Source: Combretum micranthum
Taxonomy: Eukaryota > Streptophyta > Magnoliopsida > Myrtales > Combretaceae
Assembly (NCBI GenBank): GCA_024138025.1
Contig: JAMXBD010001105.1
Span: 124,001 to 188,000, forward strand
DNA: 64,000 nucleotides
Direction of reading: 5' to 3'
In this document: positions 24,000 to 33,589 of the stretch, piece by piece
How the letters are laid out: the number at the start of each line of letters is the position of its first letter
How positions within the stretch are numbered: position 1 is the first letter of the stretch
Position numbers and translations under genes: made by a program
The notes under the pieces: generated by a model
Database searches by the model: none
What the model saw: the letters and a program-made list of their open reading frames with translations, nothing else
What the model was told of the DNA's origin: nothing

Positions 24000-24376
24000 T
24001 TTTGATATACTCTCCTTAATCGAGTTTAGCTCATACAAATGTAAATAGAGGGTTCATCCCATATGCACTATAATTATTTTCAATCGTCCACTCGCCAACT
24101 CTCCCTCTGAGCTCATTGTGCATACAATCGCCAAGAATTGTTCAACTATAAATAATCTCCTCCTCTTCTCAGGAACGATAATATCACATGGACTGGACTA
24201 TCTTTCATACTCATCAATTGCTTTCCAATCAACATGCTTGCTAACTCAGATATCAAAGTGGCCATACGGGGCCCCACCCTATCGTGCCACTAATCGTGCT
24301 TTGTTTGCAAGCTTATCATCTATTGAAGTCTAGTCTAGATCACCTATACTCAACATCTACCCTATCACAATCAACA
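24000..24376 (+). repeat. 3' part of a Tat/Athila-type gypsy LTR
   Basis: Assigned from what follows: a TTTGGCGCC-type primer site starts at 24380. Upstream lie TATAAATA (24147-24154) and CTCCTCCTCTTCTCAGG, the usual promoter-to-R layout in this gypsy group. The LTR start is not identified and may lie up to several hundred bases further left. Confidence 0.45.
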
Positions 24377-24379
24377 GCA

Positions 24380-24397
24380 TTTGGCGCCCATCTATGG
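24380..24397 (+). other. Tat/Athila-type primer-binding site
   Basis: TTTGGCGCCCATCTATGG is close to the TTTGGCGCCGTCTGTGGG primer site found after the 5' LTR in Tat/Athila-like gypsy elements, which do not use tRNA-iMet. The matching gag fragment begins only at about 29.34 kb, after a nested insertion. Confidence 0.65.
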
Positions 24398-24486
24398 TGA
24401 AACTTGCCCTCTTGTGGAGATTTCCTTACTATTATTTTCTCTTCCAAAAAAGCTCAACTTGAAAACATAAGTACCCTAATTCAGTC

Positions 24487-24491
24487 TTGTC
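24487..24491. repeat. Target-site duplication of the composite, left
   Basis: TTGTC here, TTGTT at 29305-29309: four of five match with one C/T transition. They flank the outer plus-oriented LTR start (24492) and LTR end (29304). Confidence 0.55.
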
Positions 24492-24681
24492 TGATGCGGA
24501 CGACAAACAACGACGCATGCCACTAGCTTTGAACCGTAAGCCGCAGACCCTGGACATTACATCGGTGATATTGAAAAGGTCAGCAATAAAGGTTGGTTTC
24601 AATATCGTTGATGTAATGTCCAGGGTGGATGGCTTACGGTTCAAAGCTGCTAGCGTACGTCATTGTTTGTCGTCCTCATCA
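24492..24681. repeat. Palindrome made of two facing LTR starts
   Basis: Bases 24492-24576 (plus) and 24597-24681 (read on minus) are the same sequence with few differences: both start TGATG[C/A]GGACGACAAACAA, continue CTTTGAACCGTAAGCC, CCCTGGACATTACATC, and end ATATTGAAA. The loop is 20 bases (24577-24596). The outer edges coincide with LTR starts (TG), and the minus arm extends through the loop as LTR positions 1-105. Both strands give similar short peptides (for example PQTLDITSVILK and PSTLDITSTILK), a by-product of the palindrome. Confidence 0.85.
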
Positions 24682-25100
24682 TTCTCCTCCACTTGTAAAA
24701 AGAACTCGTCATCAAGTTTATGGTTGAATATGGTTATAGGAGTTCTTCAACCTCGAGATGATAAAGATACACTTAGAATCATAAGTATCCTTCAGGGTCA
24801 AGTATGAACCTCCTTTGGAGCCACTCTTGTACTTTCTCTTGAATCAACCCCTTCCTCAATAGCTCATCTACCTTCTCTTTCAAATTCTCACTTTTCTTCT
24901 GGTTCTTTCTATAAGGAGATAAATTTGAAAGACTAGCCCCATAAATAAGATCAATATGGTGTTGGAGTCTCTTATCAACGGTAACTTATTTGGAATATCC
25001 TGAGGCATCAATTCTTTTAATTCCTGCAATAAAGGGCATACTATTTCTAATTGCTCCTCCATCTGCAACTCAACATCATTAATTAGGACTTATTTTACAA
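24682..25100 (-). pseudogene. Derivative A: truncated pol joined to 3' internal end
   Basis: Read on minus, 25068-24880 gives LQELKELMPQDIPNKLPLIRD, the region before RT that matches [20 protein letters not shown] in gypsy-2. It then jumps, at a RFILDPEGYL-stop segment near 24810, to about 120 bases of non-RT sequence and the final DEFFLQVEEND-like residues just before the LTR. RT, RNase H and integrase are absent. Derivative B has the same RFIFDPGGYL-stop junction, so both descend from one deleted master copy. Confidence 0.75.
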
Positions 25101-25600
25101 TTAAGGCATGCACTTGCCTAGTTTCTTTCATCTCAGCCCCAAAACCTTTCACTATAGAAAAAAACATACTTTTATCTGGTAAAGTAGACTTGTCTTTCAG
25201 TGGTAGCAAAATATATTTCACTCCTCCTCTTTCCAATTTATACACATTATTCTTTCCTAAGTGTTGTACATCTACATCATATTGTCATGGCCTACCAAAC
25301 AACGGGTGGCACAAATCCATATCACAATACACAACATCATTATACTTACCTATGGATAATGAAATCTTGTAGCGTTCCGTCACTTCAATTTTTTCCAACA
25401 GCTGATTTAATCCACCCTAAAGCGTAGGGATTTGGATGTTTCTCTATGGGCAATTTCAGTTCTTGCATTGTTTGCTTACCTATTATGTTTTCACAACTAC
25501 CGCTATCAGCAATTACACAAAATACCTTACCATCAATAGTGCATCTAGTCTGAACAATGGGTGTCGCTGAGTATGACCTTCCATCTTTAGTGTCAACATC
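25101..25600 (-). pseudogene. Derivative A: protease
   Basis: On minus the frame includes CVIADSGSCENIIG (about 25520-25480), with an intact DSG catalytic triplet, then PIEKHPNPYALGWIKSA near 25450-25405 and a DMDLCHPLFGRP-type block near 25320. It matches the protease of gypsy-1 and gypsy-2. Stops and frame changes follow. The preserved DSG, compared with DNG in gypsy-1, suggests a somewhat younger copy. Confidence 0.7.
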
Positions 25601-25619
25601 AACCTCCGGACGACATATA

Positions 25620-26938
25620 CCCCTTCTTCTTCCTCATTATATTCCTCCTCTTAATCTCTATCAACTTCACAACAGATCCCCTCATCATTATCTTCTCTTT
25701 CTACAATATTAACAGTTTTCCTCTTAGGACATTCATTAGATCTATGTCCCAGTTGACCACATCGAAAGCACTTCCCAACAATCGATTTATCATAAGGATT
25801 ACCTACTTTCCTACCCTCTTTCTCCTGTCCCTCATTCATAGGACGGTTTCCTGTGGTTTTATCTTATGGAGTTCTACACTTTGCATTGAATCTACGATTC
25901 GATTGTTCCTCTACCTCTTTATCCTTCTCCTTTGACCATGAAGTGGATCTATATCCCCCAAAATTTCTATTCCCACGCTCTTGCTGCATCAATTCAGCCT
26001 TCGGTGCCAAGTTTTTCGCTCACTCAAAGTATGAATAACCTGTGCCCCTATTCTGTCTCGCAAGGCTGGTTTCAACCTTTCCAAATACTAAGCCACCTAC
26101 TAACCTTCAGACTCCAAAAGATTGTTCCTTTCTGCTGGCCTTAAAAGTTAGTAGTAAATTCATGAACAGATGTACTGCCTTGCTGGTACCTCTAGTATTG
26201 TTGGAAAAGAATTTGCTCATAGTCTAGTAGTAGGAATTCCATCTTCATCAGATATTTCATCCAGTACCAAGTACGAACCGGACCCTTTCCTTCATGCTCT
26301 CTCATACATTGAATCTGTTCCCACCATGCAGAAGCCATCCCCTTCAAACGACATGCTGTTAATCTAACTCTTCTTTTAGGAGGAGCCTCCACATAATCAA
26401 AGAATCAATCAACATCCACAACCCAGTCTGAAAACTCTTCAATCCCCAGATTCCCATTGAAATATGGGATGTCAACCTTCAATCGAAAATCTCCACGATC
26501 CCTATCATCATACCCGTCTCTCCTATAGCCACCATATCATTGATTGTGAAAGTTTCTGGCATCTCTATCATTAAAATCGTTCCTTCTTCGCCTACCATAG
26601 GATAGGTTGCGAGCGAACCGAGGTGGTTCCACATCGTTTTGTTCAGAGTCCTCTTCATAGATATGTTATCTTCGTATAGGAATCGGTCTGTCAATAGGTT
26701 CACCATGAGCTACGTCATCCCCTGGCCTTCTATTGTCATTCCTTCTCCTATTTGCATCAATCCCACAAGCATCTGAATGATCCACAATCTCCTCAAAACG
26801 TTCCTCGAAATGCTAGAGAATGTGATTCATCCGCTGCTCTAAACATTGCTCTAATCGTTGCAACGCCTCGTCCTCATGAGGGGCTCCACTCTCCTGAACA
26901 CCGTCACAGAGAGCACCACTATCGCTGTCAGTAGCCAT
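25620..26938 (-). pseudogene. gag: Derivative A: gag
   Basis: Starts at ATG 26938 (MATDSDSGALCDGVQESGA), with a predicted helical EALQRLEQCLEQRMNHIL, an Arg/Asp-rich linker ([29 protein letters not shown]) and the retrotransposon gag domain (RVRLTACRLKGMASAWWEQIQ, 26350-26290; EFLLLDYEQILFQQY). A CX2CX4HX4C knuckle follows (CFRCGQLGHRSNEC, about 25775-25734). A few stops (about 26810 and 26670, for example) break the frame. It matches gag B and, less closely, gypsy-1 and gypsy-2. Gag is what such a deletion derivative would retain for particle assembly. Confidence 0.85.
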
Positions 26939-26940
26939 CC

Positions 26941-26953
26941 TACTCTGATACCA
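26941..26953 (-). other. Primer-binding site of derivative A
   Basis: TACTCTGATACCA, on minus TGGTATCAGAGTA, lies two bases from the LTR that follows at 26956. Same tRNA-iMet type as gypsy-2. Confidence 0.8.
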
Positions 26954-26955
26954 CC

Positions 26956-27396
26956 TAATGCAACGTAAAGCATAGATAAACAAGATTTGTAATAAAAATG
27001 CAAACTTTGTGAGAAAAATTTCTCAATTAGGGTTTTAAAATATATCAAATGTTTTTATTTAACAAAAACAAGCCTAAAGGCCTATATATACTATTACATG
27101 AGGAATCCTAAAAGACAAGATCTAAAAAAGGTAAATAATAAATATAAATAAAGAGTGTAACCGACAATTAATGTCGGAAATAAAAAACTGGCGGCCTTTA
27201 ATTAATGTAGGTGGTTTCGATACCATCGATAATAAAGACTAGTTTTCAATTCCAGCAAAGGCGGTTTCGGAACTCAAAAGATGAAATGAAACCGTCAATA
27301 ATAAAGGCTGGTTTCAATATCAGTGGTGTAATGTCCAAGGCCGACGGCGTACAGTTCAAAGCTGGTGGCATACGTTACTTTTCGTTGGTCACATCA
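26956..27396 (-). repeat. Shared central LTR of the composite
   Basis: It lies between the primer site of derivative A (26941-26953) and the 3' internal end of derivative B (27397 onward). It thus serves as 5' LTR of A and 3' LTR of B. On minus it starts TGATGTGACCAACG and ends TGCATTA (decayed CA). U3 carries AACTGTACGCCGTCGGCCTTGGACATTA (about 27360-27330). Bases 26956-27286 are inverted at 28966-29304. Confidence 0.8.
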
Positions 27397-27530
27397 TTCT
27401 CCTCTACTTGGAAAAAAAACTTGTCCTCTAGTTTATGGTTGAATCTGGTTATAGGAGTTCTTCAACCTCGAAACGACAAAGATATTCTGAGAATCATAAA
27501 TATCCTCCAGGATCAAATATAAACCTCTTT
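27397..27530 (-). pseudogene. Derivative B: 3' internal end
   Basis: Matches 24682-24815 of derivative A closely (AGTTTATGGTTGAATMTGGTTATAGGAGTTCTTCAACCTCGA on plus). It is the 3' non-RT segment between the RFIFDPGGYL-stop junction and the LTR start. No protein function. Confidence 0.7.
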
Positions 27531-27901
27531 CGCAAATACAATTGTACTTCCTCTAAAAATTCCTCCATCCTAAAGGACACCATCTCAAAGTCCCACGGCG
27601 AGATACAGAAAAGACACCATGATAGAGAAAGAATTTGAAAGAAGTCCTTGTTTGGGAAAACAAATCGGACCTTACATCTGATATCAACACTTCTCACTAC
27701 CAAAGTTCTAATCACATCATCAAATTCATATATTTCTTTTAATAAATCGAACCTTAGAACCTTAACATTTAAGGTCACCAGAAGATTGGCCTTCTCTTCA
27801 TCATCTATTTTCTTCTTGTTTTCAATCTCGACTAGTTTACTTTCTAGCTCTTCCTTTGCTTCTTTTACAACTACCTCAACTTTTGGTTTTTCCTCTTCCA
27901 C
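27494..27901 (-). CDS. Derivative B: 135-codon acidic frame of unknown origin
   Basis: An uninterrupted frame (MEEEKPKVEVVVKEAKEELE..., ending RKRFIFDPGGYL). Residues 1-45 are Glu/Lys-rich and could form a coiled coil. Residues about 42-65 (ANLLVTLNVKVLRFDLLKEI) align with the linker after RNase H in gypsy-2 (ADVLVVMSAKIVEFDQMKEL), so that piece is retroelement-derived. The middle (VVRSVDIRCKVRFVFPNKDF) matches nothing I recognise. It replaces the knuckle and protease that follow gag in derivative A. Whether it is translated is unknown; the preceding gag frame ends at a stop at about 27914. Confidence 0.45.
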   Translation of the reverse strand: MEEEKPKVEVVVKEAKEELESKLVEIENKKKIDDEEKANLLVTLNVKVLRFDLLKEIYEFDDVIRTLVVRSVDIRCKVRFVFPNKDFFQILSLSWCLFCISPWDFEMVSFRMEEFLEEVQLYLRKRFIFDPGGYL

Positions 27902-27913
27902 TGCCTTCGTTGG

Positions 27914-28835
27914 CTAAATAGCAGTTATTTCATTTGTTTCCTCTTCCTGCACCAATGTTTCCACTAGTTTGCTTTCAACGACTTTAGGAGTGACAATTTC
28001 ATGCGGTACGTCAGACACAGATTCCATTGTATCAAGTTCAATGGAAATAACTGGTGGATGTTCATATATTGATTTCTTCTTCTGATAACATCTTTGGTCT
28101 TGTTGAAATAAAATTTGCTCGTAATCCGGTGGCAAAAATTCCATATTCATCAAGTATTTCATCTGATACCAAGTACGAACATGACCTTTTCCTTCTTGCT
28201 CCCTCTTATATTAGATCCGCTCTCACCATGCATAAGCTATTCCTTTTAAACGACACACAACCAACCTAACTCGCTTTTCCGAAGGAGTCTCAGCATAATC
28301 AAAGAATCTATCAACGTCTGCAACCCAATCCAAGAATTCTTCAATTCCTAGGTTTCTATTAAAGTACGGGATGTCATCCTTTAATTGAAAGTCTCCACCA
28401 TCCCTATCATACCCATCTCTCCTATAGCCTCCATACCGCTGATAGTGAAATTTTTGATGTCTCTGTCCTTGAAATCATTCCTTCTCAACCACTGTATGGT
28501 AAATTGTGAGCAAACCGAGATGGTTTAACATCGCTCACTTCTTAATCCTCTTTGTTAACTAATTGCCTATGAGCAGGGACAGGTCTGTCAATAGGGTCAC
28601 CATGAGCTACCTCGACCCATGGCCTTCTATTGTTATTCCATCTCCTGTGTGCATTATTACCACAAGGATTTAGACGTTCCACAATCTCCTTAAAACGTTC
28701 CTTGAAATGCTGGTACATGCGGTCCATCCGTTGCTCTAGACATTGCTCCAATCGTTGCAACGCCTCGTTTCCCTGAAGGGCTCCACTCCCTTGAACACCA
28801 TCACGGAGAGCACCGCTATCGCTATCAATAGTCAT
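27914..28835 (-). pseudogene. gag: Derivative B: gag
   Basis: Starts at ATG 28835 (MTIDSDSGALRDGVQGSGAL) with the same helical EALQRLEQCLEQRMDRMYQH block as gag A; the first long open stretch is 28907-28542. The gag domain follows (RVRLVVCRLKGIAYAW), and MKYLMNMEFLPPDYEQILFQQDQRCYQ lies in the open stretch 28162-27914. After CYQ the sequence leaves the known family (KKKSIYEHPPVISIELDTME). There is no zinc knuckle. Several stops between the two open stretches. It is less broken than gypsy-1 gag. Confidence 0.8.
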
Positions 28836-28838
28836 CCT

Positions 28839-28850
28839 GCTCTGATACCA
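28839..28850 (-). other. Primer-binding site of derivative B
   Basis: GCTCTGATACCA, on minus TGGTATCAGAGC, two bases from the LTR fragment at 28853. Confidence 0.8.
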
Positions 28851-28852
28851 CC

Positions 28853-28965
28853 TGATGCTGTGCGGAAGCATTGAAACAACAGAAACCAATTCGACGATTG
28901 ATTTCAAAACGTGAAATTAATCACACAATTGCTAAGCAATTGCAAATTAAGATAAAATCTTCTCA
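28853..28965 (-). repeat. 3' fragment of the derivative B 5' LTR
   Basis: On minus it ends CAATGCTTCCGCACAGCATCA, next to the primer site. The last 50 bases (ATCAATCGTCGAATTGG...) align with the end of the gypsy-1 LTR (ATCAATCGGTGAATTGA...) better than with the central LTR at 26956. It stops abruptly at 28965, where the oppositely oriented LTR piece begins. Confidence 0.65.
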
Positions 28966-29304
28966 ATTCATCTTTTGAATTCTGAAACCGCCTCTGCCAG
29001 AATTGAAAATCAATCTTTATTACTAACGGTTTCAAAACCATCTACATTAATTAATGACCGCCAGTTTTTTATTTCCGATATTAATTGTCAGTTACATTAT
29101 TTATTTGTATTTATTGTATTTATTATTTACCTTATTTAGATCTTGTCTTTTAGGATTCCTCATGTAATAGTATAATAGGCCTTTAAGCTTGTCTTTGTTA
29201 AATAAGAACATTTGATATACTTTAAAACCCTAATTGAGAACTTTTTCTCACAAAGTTTGCATTTTTATTGCAAATCTTATTTATCTACACTTTATGTTGC
29301 GTCA
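28966..29304 (+). repeat. Plus-oriented LTR 3' part closing the composite
   Basis: Reverse complement of 26956-27286: it shares CATCTTTTGAATTCTGAAACCGCC, TTTATTTCCGA, TAGATCTTGTCTTTTAGGATTCCTCATGTAATAGTAT, AAAACCCTAATTGAGAA and ends TTATGTTGCGTCA. With the LTR start at 24492-24576 it makes up almost one whole plus-oriented LTR, split by 4.4 kb. No primer site follows; the next bases are the target duplication. Confidence 0.8.
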
Positions 29305-29309
29305 TTGTT
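29305..29309. repeat. Target-site duplication of the composite, right
   Basis: TTGTT, the partner of TTGTC at 24487-24491. Confidence 0.55.
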
Positions 29310-29339
29310 GCTCTACTCTAAGAGTAAGAAGTTGCTCTA

Positions 29340-30480
29340 GGGTTAAGACCCAAAAGATGACACCAATATAACTGCAAGTCTGCCTATCTTGCAAGCACTA
29401 AAAGGCTCACATGTGGATCCCAACATCCTTCCTACTCAAAATGTTTCTCAAGACTAAGGCCACCTTAATAACTTGAAAAATATGCTCTAACAAATCGTGT
29501 AGTGAAATATCCAAACGATGAATCAAGGCAAGAAGGTCAAGCAGCTGCTTAGAGAGTTGGAGTTAGGAATCCATGCTTCCCAACAGCAAGCTAGTAGTGG
29601 TAAGACTTAACCATTTTGTTCCCCGCATCAATTTGACAACAACCACCATAAGAGCTACGCTGAAGTAGCCATTGCTCGATCCAAGAGCCTTCTTAAGCAC
29701 AGGCTACTTCTTGAGACGCTCATACAATCATACCTAAGGATCTCTAAGGGTTGTAAATCACTCGTTAACACTTATTTGTCTCCAAAACCTATATTGGCAG
29801 CCTTTCCCTAGGGATCGTCCCGAGTATTAAGATAGATGTTTCGAGGATCTAATACCAACGAGATGGAAAAAGAAATCAAAAGAATGTCTAAAATTAAGGA
29901 AAGTAAGAAAAACACTTAAACACCCAAAGTAGTGCAATTGTCTATAAAACCCCCTTTCACTCAGTCGACGATCGAGAAACCTTTCCATCAAGGCACGAAA
30001 TTGCCCACATTCAAGATGTATGATGGAACCATTGACCTAGAAGATCACCTGAGGTGATACAAGGACCATATGTTAATCTTCAGCTTCAACAATGCTATCT
30101 TTTTGCAAGGTGTTCCTAGGAACGCTGCAAAAAGCTGTCTACCATTAGTACCATTAACTACCTATTAGCTCAATTGTGACCTCCTAACAACGACACATCA
30201 TCTCTTTTCTTAGTCTCCCAAAAAGGAAAAAAAAAAGATGAATCCCTTTACAATTATGTCACTTAGTTCAACCAAACCATCACCAAAATAGATGAGCTAT
30301 ACTTCAGCATTGTTGTTCAACAACAATCTATGGGGTGTGGATGAAGGAGAGTCTATTCTACTCCCTTGCTAAGAACAAACCAAAAACCTTAAAGGGGAGT
30401 TATTATCATAGTTAGAGAGAAGGAGAGTACTGAACCAAATGGTGCATACTCAATTTTGATGAGACAAAACTAGATTTAAC
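29340..30480 (+). pseudogene. gag: Tat/Athila-type gypsy gag remnant
   Basis: From about 29950 the plus strand reads FTQSTIEKPFHQGTKLPTFK, MYDGTIDLEDHLR, YKDHMLIFSFNNAIFLQGVP, then (after a shift) LTTTHHLFS and KDESLYNYVT-stop-FNQT. This is the retrotransposon gag domain of Tat/Athila-like gypsy elements (P-x-Y-DGTTDPEDH...ESLRDYVxRFN). The upstream part (29.34-29.9 kb) is Gln/Lys-rich leader or gag N-terminus. It fits as the continuation of the element whose primer site lies at 24380, interrupted by the composite. No pol follows, so the 3' side is truncated. Confidence 0.65.
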
Positions 30481-31374
30481 AAAATGAATTAAATCTTGAA
30501 CCAAGCTCAACTTGCTTAAATCATATATCTCACATATTTTGTGTTCAATTTGTACTGTAAATGGAATATACACATACATATAACTATTAATATATGTTAT
30601 GTGTAGTTTTTGGAGTATTCAAGAAGTGACTTCTACAATATAAGATGTCAAGACCTAGCATTTGAACGCACACCTTTGTGTTAATTGATAAAGAAAAATG
30701 CTGGCAACACCCACTCTTAATACTCATTTTTAACACTCTCTTTCTTATTGGTCTATTTTTAAGCCAATCTTAAATATAATTGTAGTAGTTTTTTTTTCTC
30801 TTTTTTTATTCATGTTTTATTGTTTTCTCTTTCTTCGTTCAACCCTTAACAATTAGTATTACCATATTAATGAATCTTTCACATCTCCAAAGCTTTACTT
30901 TATTTTTTGTGGAGGAACAAATGAAGTAAGAAAAAAATGATGGAGGGAAAGCACTCCCTATTCTTGTAAAAAACCTATATAATGAAGCATTTTGCAATAA
31001 AAAAATTACAAGTAATTATTTTATTTTGCATTAGAGAGATAGGATGTTTTCACATTTCACACTTTTTTTAATGGAGGGGAAAACTAAATAGGGAAAAATT
31101 AATTACCTAATACAACTTAATTTTAAAATGTAAACTCAAAATTAATATTAACAATTATTTTAAATTAACTAAGTAAAATAAGAAGGCACAACCTCTAGAA
31201 AAACATAAACTGACTACGGTTCTATTTAACAATGCTTCATTTTAGTATCTCACGTCAGTAGAGTGGAGCCATCAGCAAAAACGAAAAAATGAAGACCAAT
31301 TAACATTTATATTTTCTTTAAAAATTAAAACACAATATTTTAACTATCTAATTTTGAGAGTAAATCACAAATTT
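30481..31374. other. AT-rich intergenic DNA
   Basis: No gene or repeat structure that I can support. Confidence 0.5.
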
Positions 31375-31990
31375 GATTTCATTGATTATTTCTTTTTTTT
31401 GCGTTCTTTTTGTACTCCATATTTCATTCTCTTAGGAGCTTCTTTTATTTTTGTTATTTTTGGATCAAGTATTGAATTGTCCCTAATAACATTATGACAA
31501 GTATTCTCTTTATCAAAGTCTCCACGAGAATGAATATTCTTAGAGTTATTAATAACATTGCATTGCTTGAGATATAAAATTGTAGCTCTCTTGACATGTT
31601 GATCCTTCTTTCGTTAATAAGATGACTAATTAAAACAAGTCATTATAAAAATGTTACTTATTCTCAAGTAGTTTTGGCACTTTTTTTTAAGTTACTTCTT
31701 ATAATTCTAGTTTATCTCTCCAAAATATAATGGGAAAGAATGTAAAACACATCGGGATGATGAAGAACAGATAATGAATGCCCACAAAGAAATCCATTTT
31801 ATTCAAATGAACAACATAAACATGTAATTTTGTCTTTACCAACATCCAACTCTATTGCAAAACCTTCATTCTTTTCAAAACCTTGAACATTGAAAGTGGC
31901 AACCAATCCATCTTCTTGCTTTATAAGATGACACCTCGATGCTCAAAACTTCCACTTGAAATTTCTTAAAAATTTAATGTGTATAAATTA
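31375..31990 (-). pseudogene. FAR1/FRS-like or MULE transposase C-terminal remnant
   Basis: On minus the order is typical of FHY3/FAR1-related proteins: IFKKFQVEVLSIEVSSYKAR near 31985-31925, GFEKNEGFAIELDVGKDKITCL, then a SWIM zinc finger CLCCSFE-stop-NGFLCGHSLSVL (about 31830-31765) with CxC and CxH ligands present, then YILSHYILER-stop-TR. A Lys-rich tail PKRMKYGVQKERKKK-like lies near 31440-31385. The family is derived from Mutator-like transposases; plant homologues act as nuclear light-signalling regulators. At least three stops or frameshifts and no MULE transposase core were seen, so this is a relic of either a host FRS gene or a MULE. Confidence 0.6.
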
Positions 31991-33585
31991 AACACTTTTA
32001 CTTATTAAACAAAGATAGTGAATTCAAAATTGGTTCATTTTTGCTAAGTAGAAAAATTAGCATGAGATTGTAGTTCATTTCTATCTAGTAAGTTTATCAT
32101 ATATTTCTCGAAAAACTCCTTCAATATCGTTTTCTTATTCACACACATACCAAAAAACGAAATAATGCTTTCTGGTCTTTGTTATGTTAGCGTATCTATT
32201 AATAAATATATAGTATTTTTTCAAAATTTATAGGCATAATATGATTAATAAATAATACTAATACACTATTAGACACTTAAAAAAATAGCATATGCATTTG
32301 CAATAAAAGAAACTATTATGCTAGTAATTACATACTTGCAAAAAAAAAAAGTATTTCTCATAAAAGCAGGCACCTAATGCTTATAATTTTCGTACGATAA
32401 TTGGATTTACTCATTGTTACAAGTCATTAAAGAAAAAACCTAAAATTTTGGAAAAATTCATTAAAAGAAAAATCTCTTTTTCTTTTTTCCATTTTTTTTT
32501 TTACACTTTCCTCTCTCTCTCCCCCCTCCTCCTGCTTCTTTTTCTTCTTCGCTATCATCGTCATCTTCTTCTTCTTCTTCTTTTGTCGTATTTCTTACAT
32601 ATGACATCGTTTCACCATTTTCCCATCAAATAACAAAACTAAAATTATTAAAAATGTATTTTAATGGGTTATTTTTCATCAAAGGTTCTACCTTTACACA
32701 CTACTAAGGTAAGAAGATCTTTGTATTTTAATGGGTTGTTTTTCTTTTTTAATTTTGATTTATGGGTTCATGTTCTTTTTGTTTTATTAGCATTGATTGG
32801 ATTGGCTTGTTTGTTAGGGTTTTTTGATTGATTTTTTTTTTTTTTTGGGAAGAGAGAAGAAGGGGAGAGAGAAGGAGAGAAAGAATAAGAAGAAGCCACT
32901 CTAGGAAGAGAGAGATAGAGAGAGAGAAGTGAAAAAATAAAGAAAGAAAAAATAAGACGTAAATATACTAACTAGGATAGAGAAATCAAATTTTGAAGTA
33001 ATTTTCAATCCCACTTCAACTAGTCGCTTAAGAAATGGTCGGATTACAACTAAAGATACCACACATGAAATAATTAAAATTTTAAGGTAACACGAAATTT
33101 TTTTTGAATATAATTCTGCTGCAAATCAAGAACTTTAGGTACAACCATTGAAACATACCTCCAAAATAGGATCTATCATTCATCTTGACTATATTATTAC
33201 TCTTACACTTAACTTATTGTAAAAGCATAAGAAATTAGATGTTAGTTTCCTGAATTGTATTTTTGTGTATCCTAAAGGCGATGATTGTTTTATTAAACTA
33301 ATTTGTTAGAGAGGACATCTTATTTATGAATTTTCTTTTAGATAATATTATTGTGCTTGAAATCGTTCTAATATTCTTGCCATCTTATAGTGCATAGTTA
33401 ACTTTGTTACATTTACTCATTCAATGATTTCCCTATAGTTTTATTTATCAATTAAATTCATTTTCATTTAGAATTAAGTTTGTAGATGGATGAATATTTA
33501 TATTATGAAAATTTTGGGAGTTCCATTCACACTTCTATGCTAGAAGCAATTACAGTCTTGCTTTGAAATTTGCTAAATTACATTG
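31991..33585. other. Intergenic DNA with CT-rich and GA-rich tracts
   Basis: No gene supported. A CT/CTT-rich microsatellite lies at about 32505-32585 (CTCTCTCTCTCCCCCCTCCTCC, then CTTCTTCTTCTTC) and a GA-rich one at about 32848-32935, on opposite purine/pyrimidine strands 350 bases apart. The frame at 32448-32633 is a translation of the CT tract and not a gene. Confidence 0.5.
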
Positions 33586-33589
33586 AAAG

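Noticed and set aside
24487..24807. Frames on both strands with similar peptides, suggesting a duplicated small gene
   Set aside because: The similarity results from the DNA palindrome of LTR starts; there is no independent evidence for coding.
32448..32633. 61-codon frame with a Leu/Ser-rich signal-peptide look
   Set aside because: It is the translation of a CT/CTT microsatellite.
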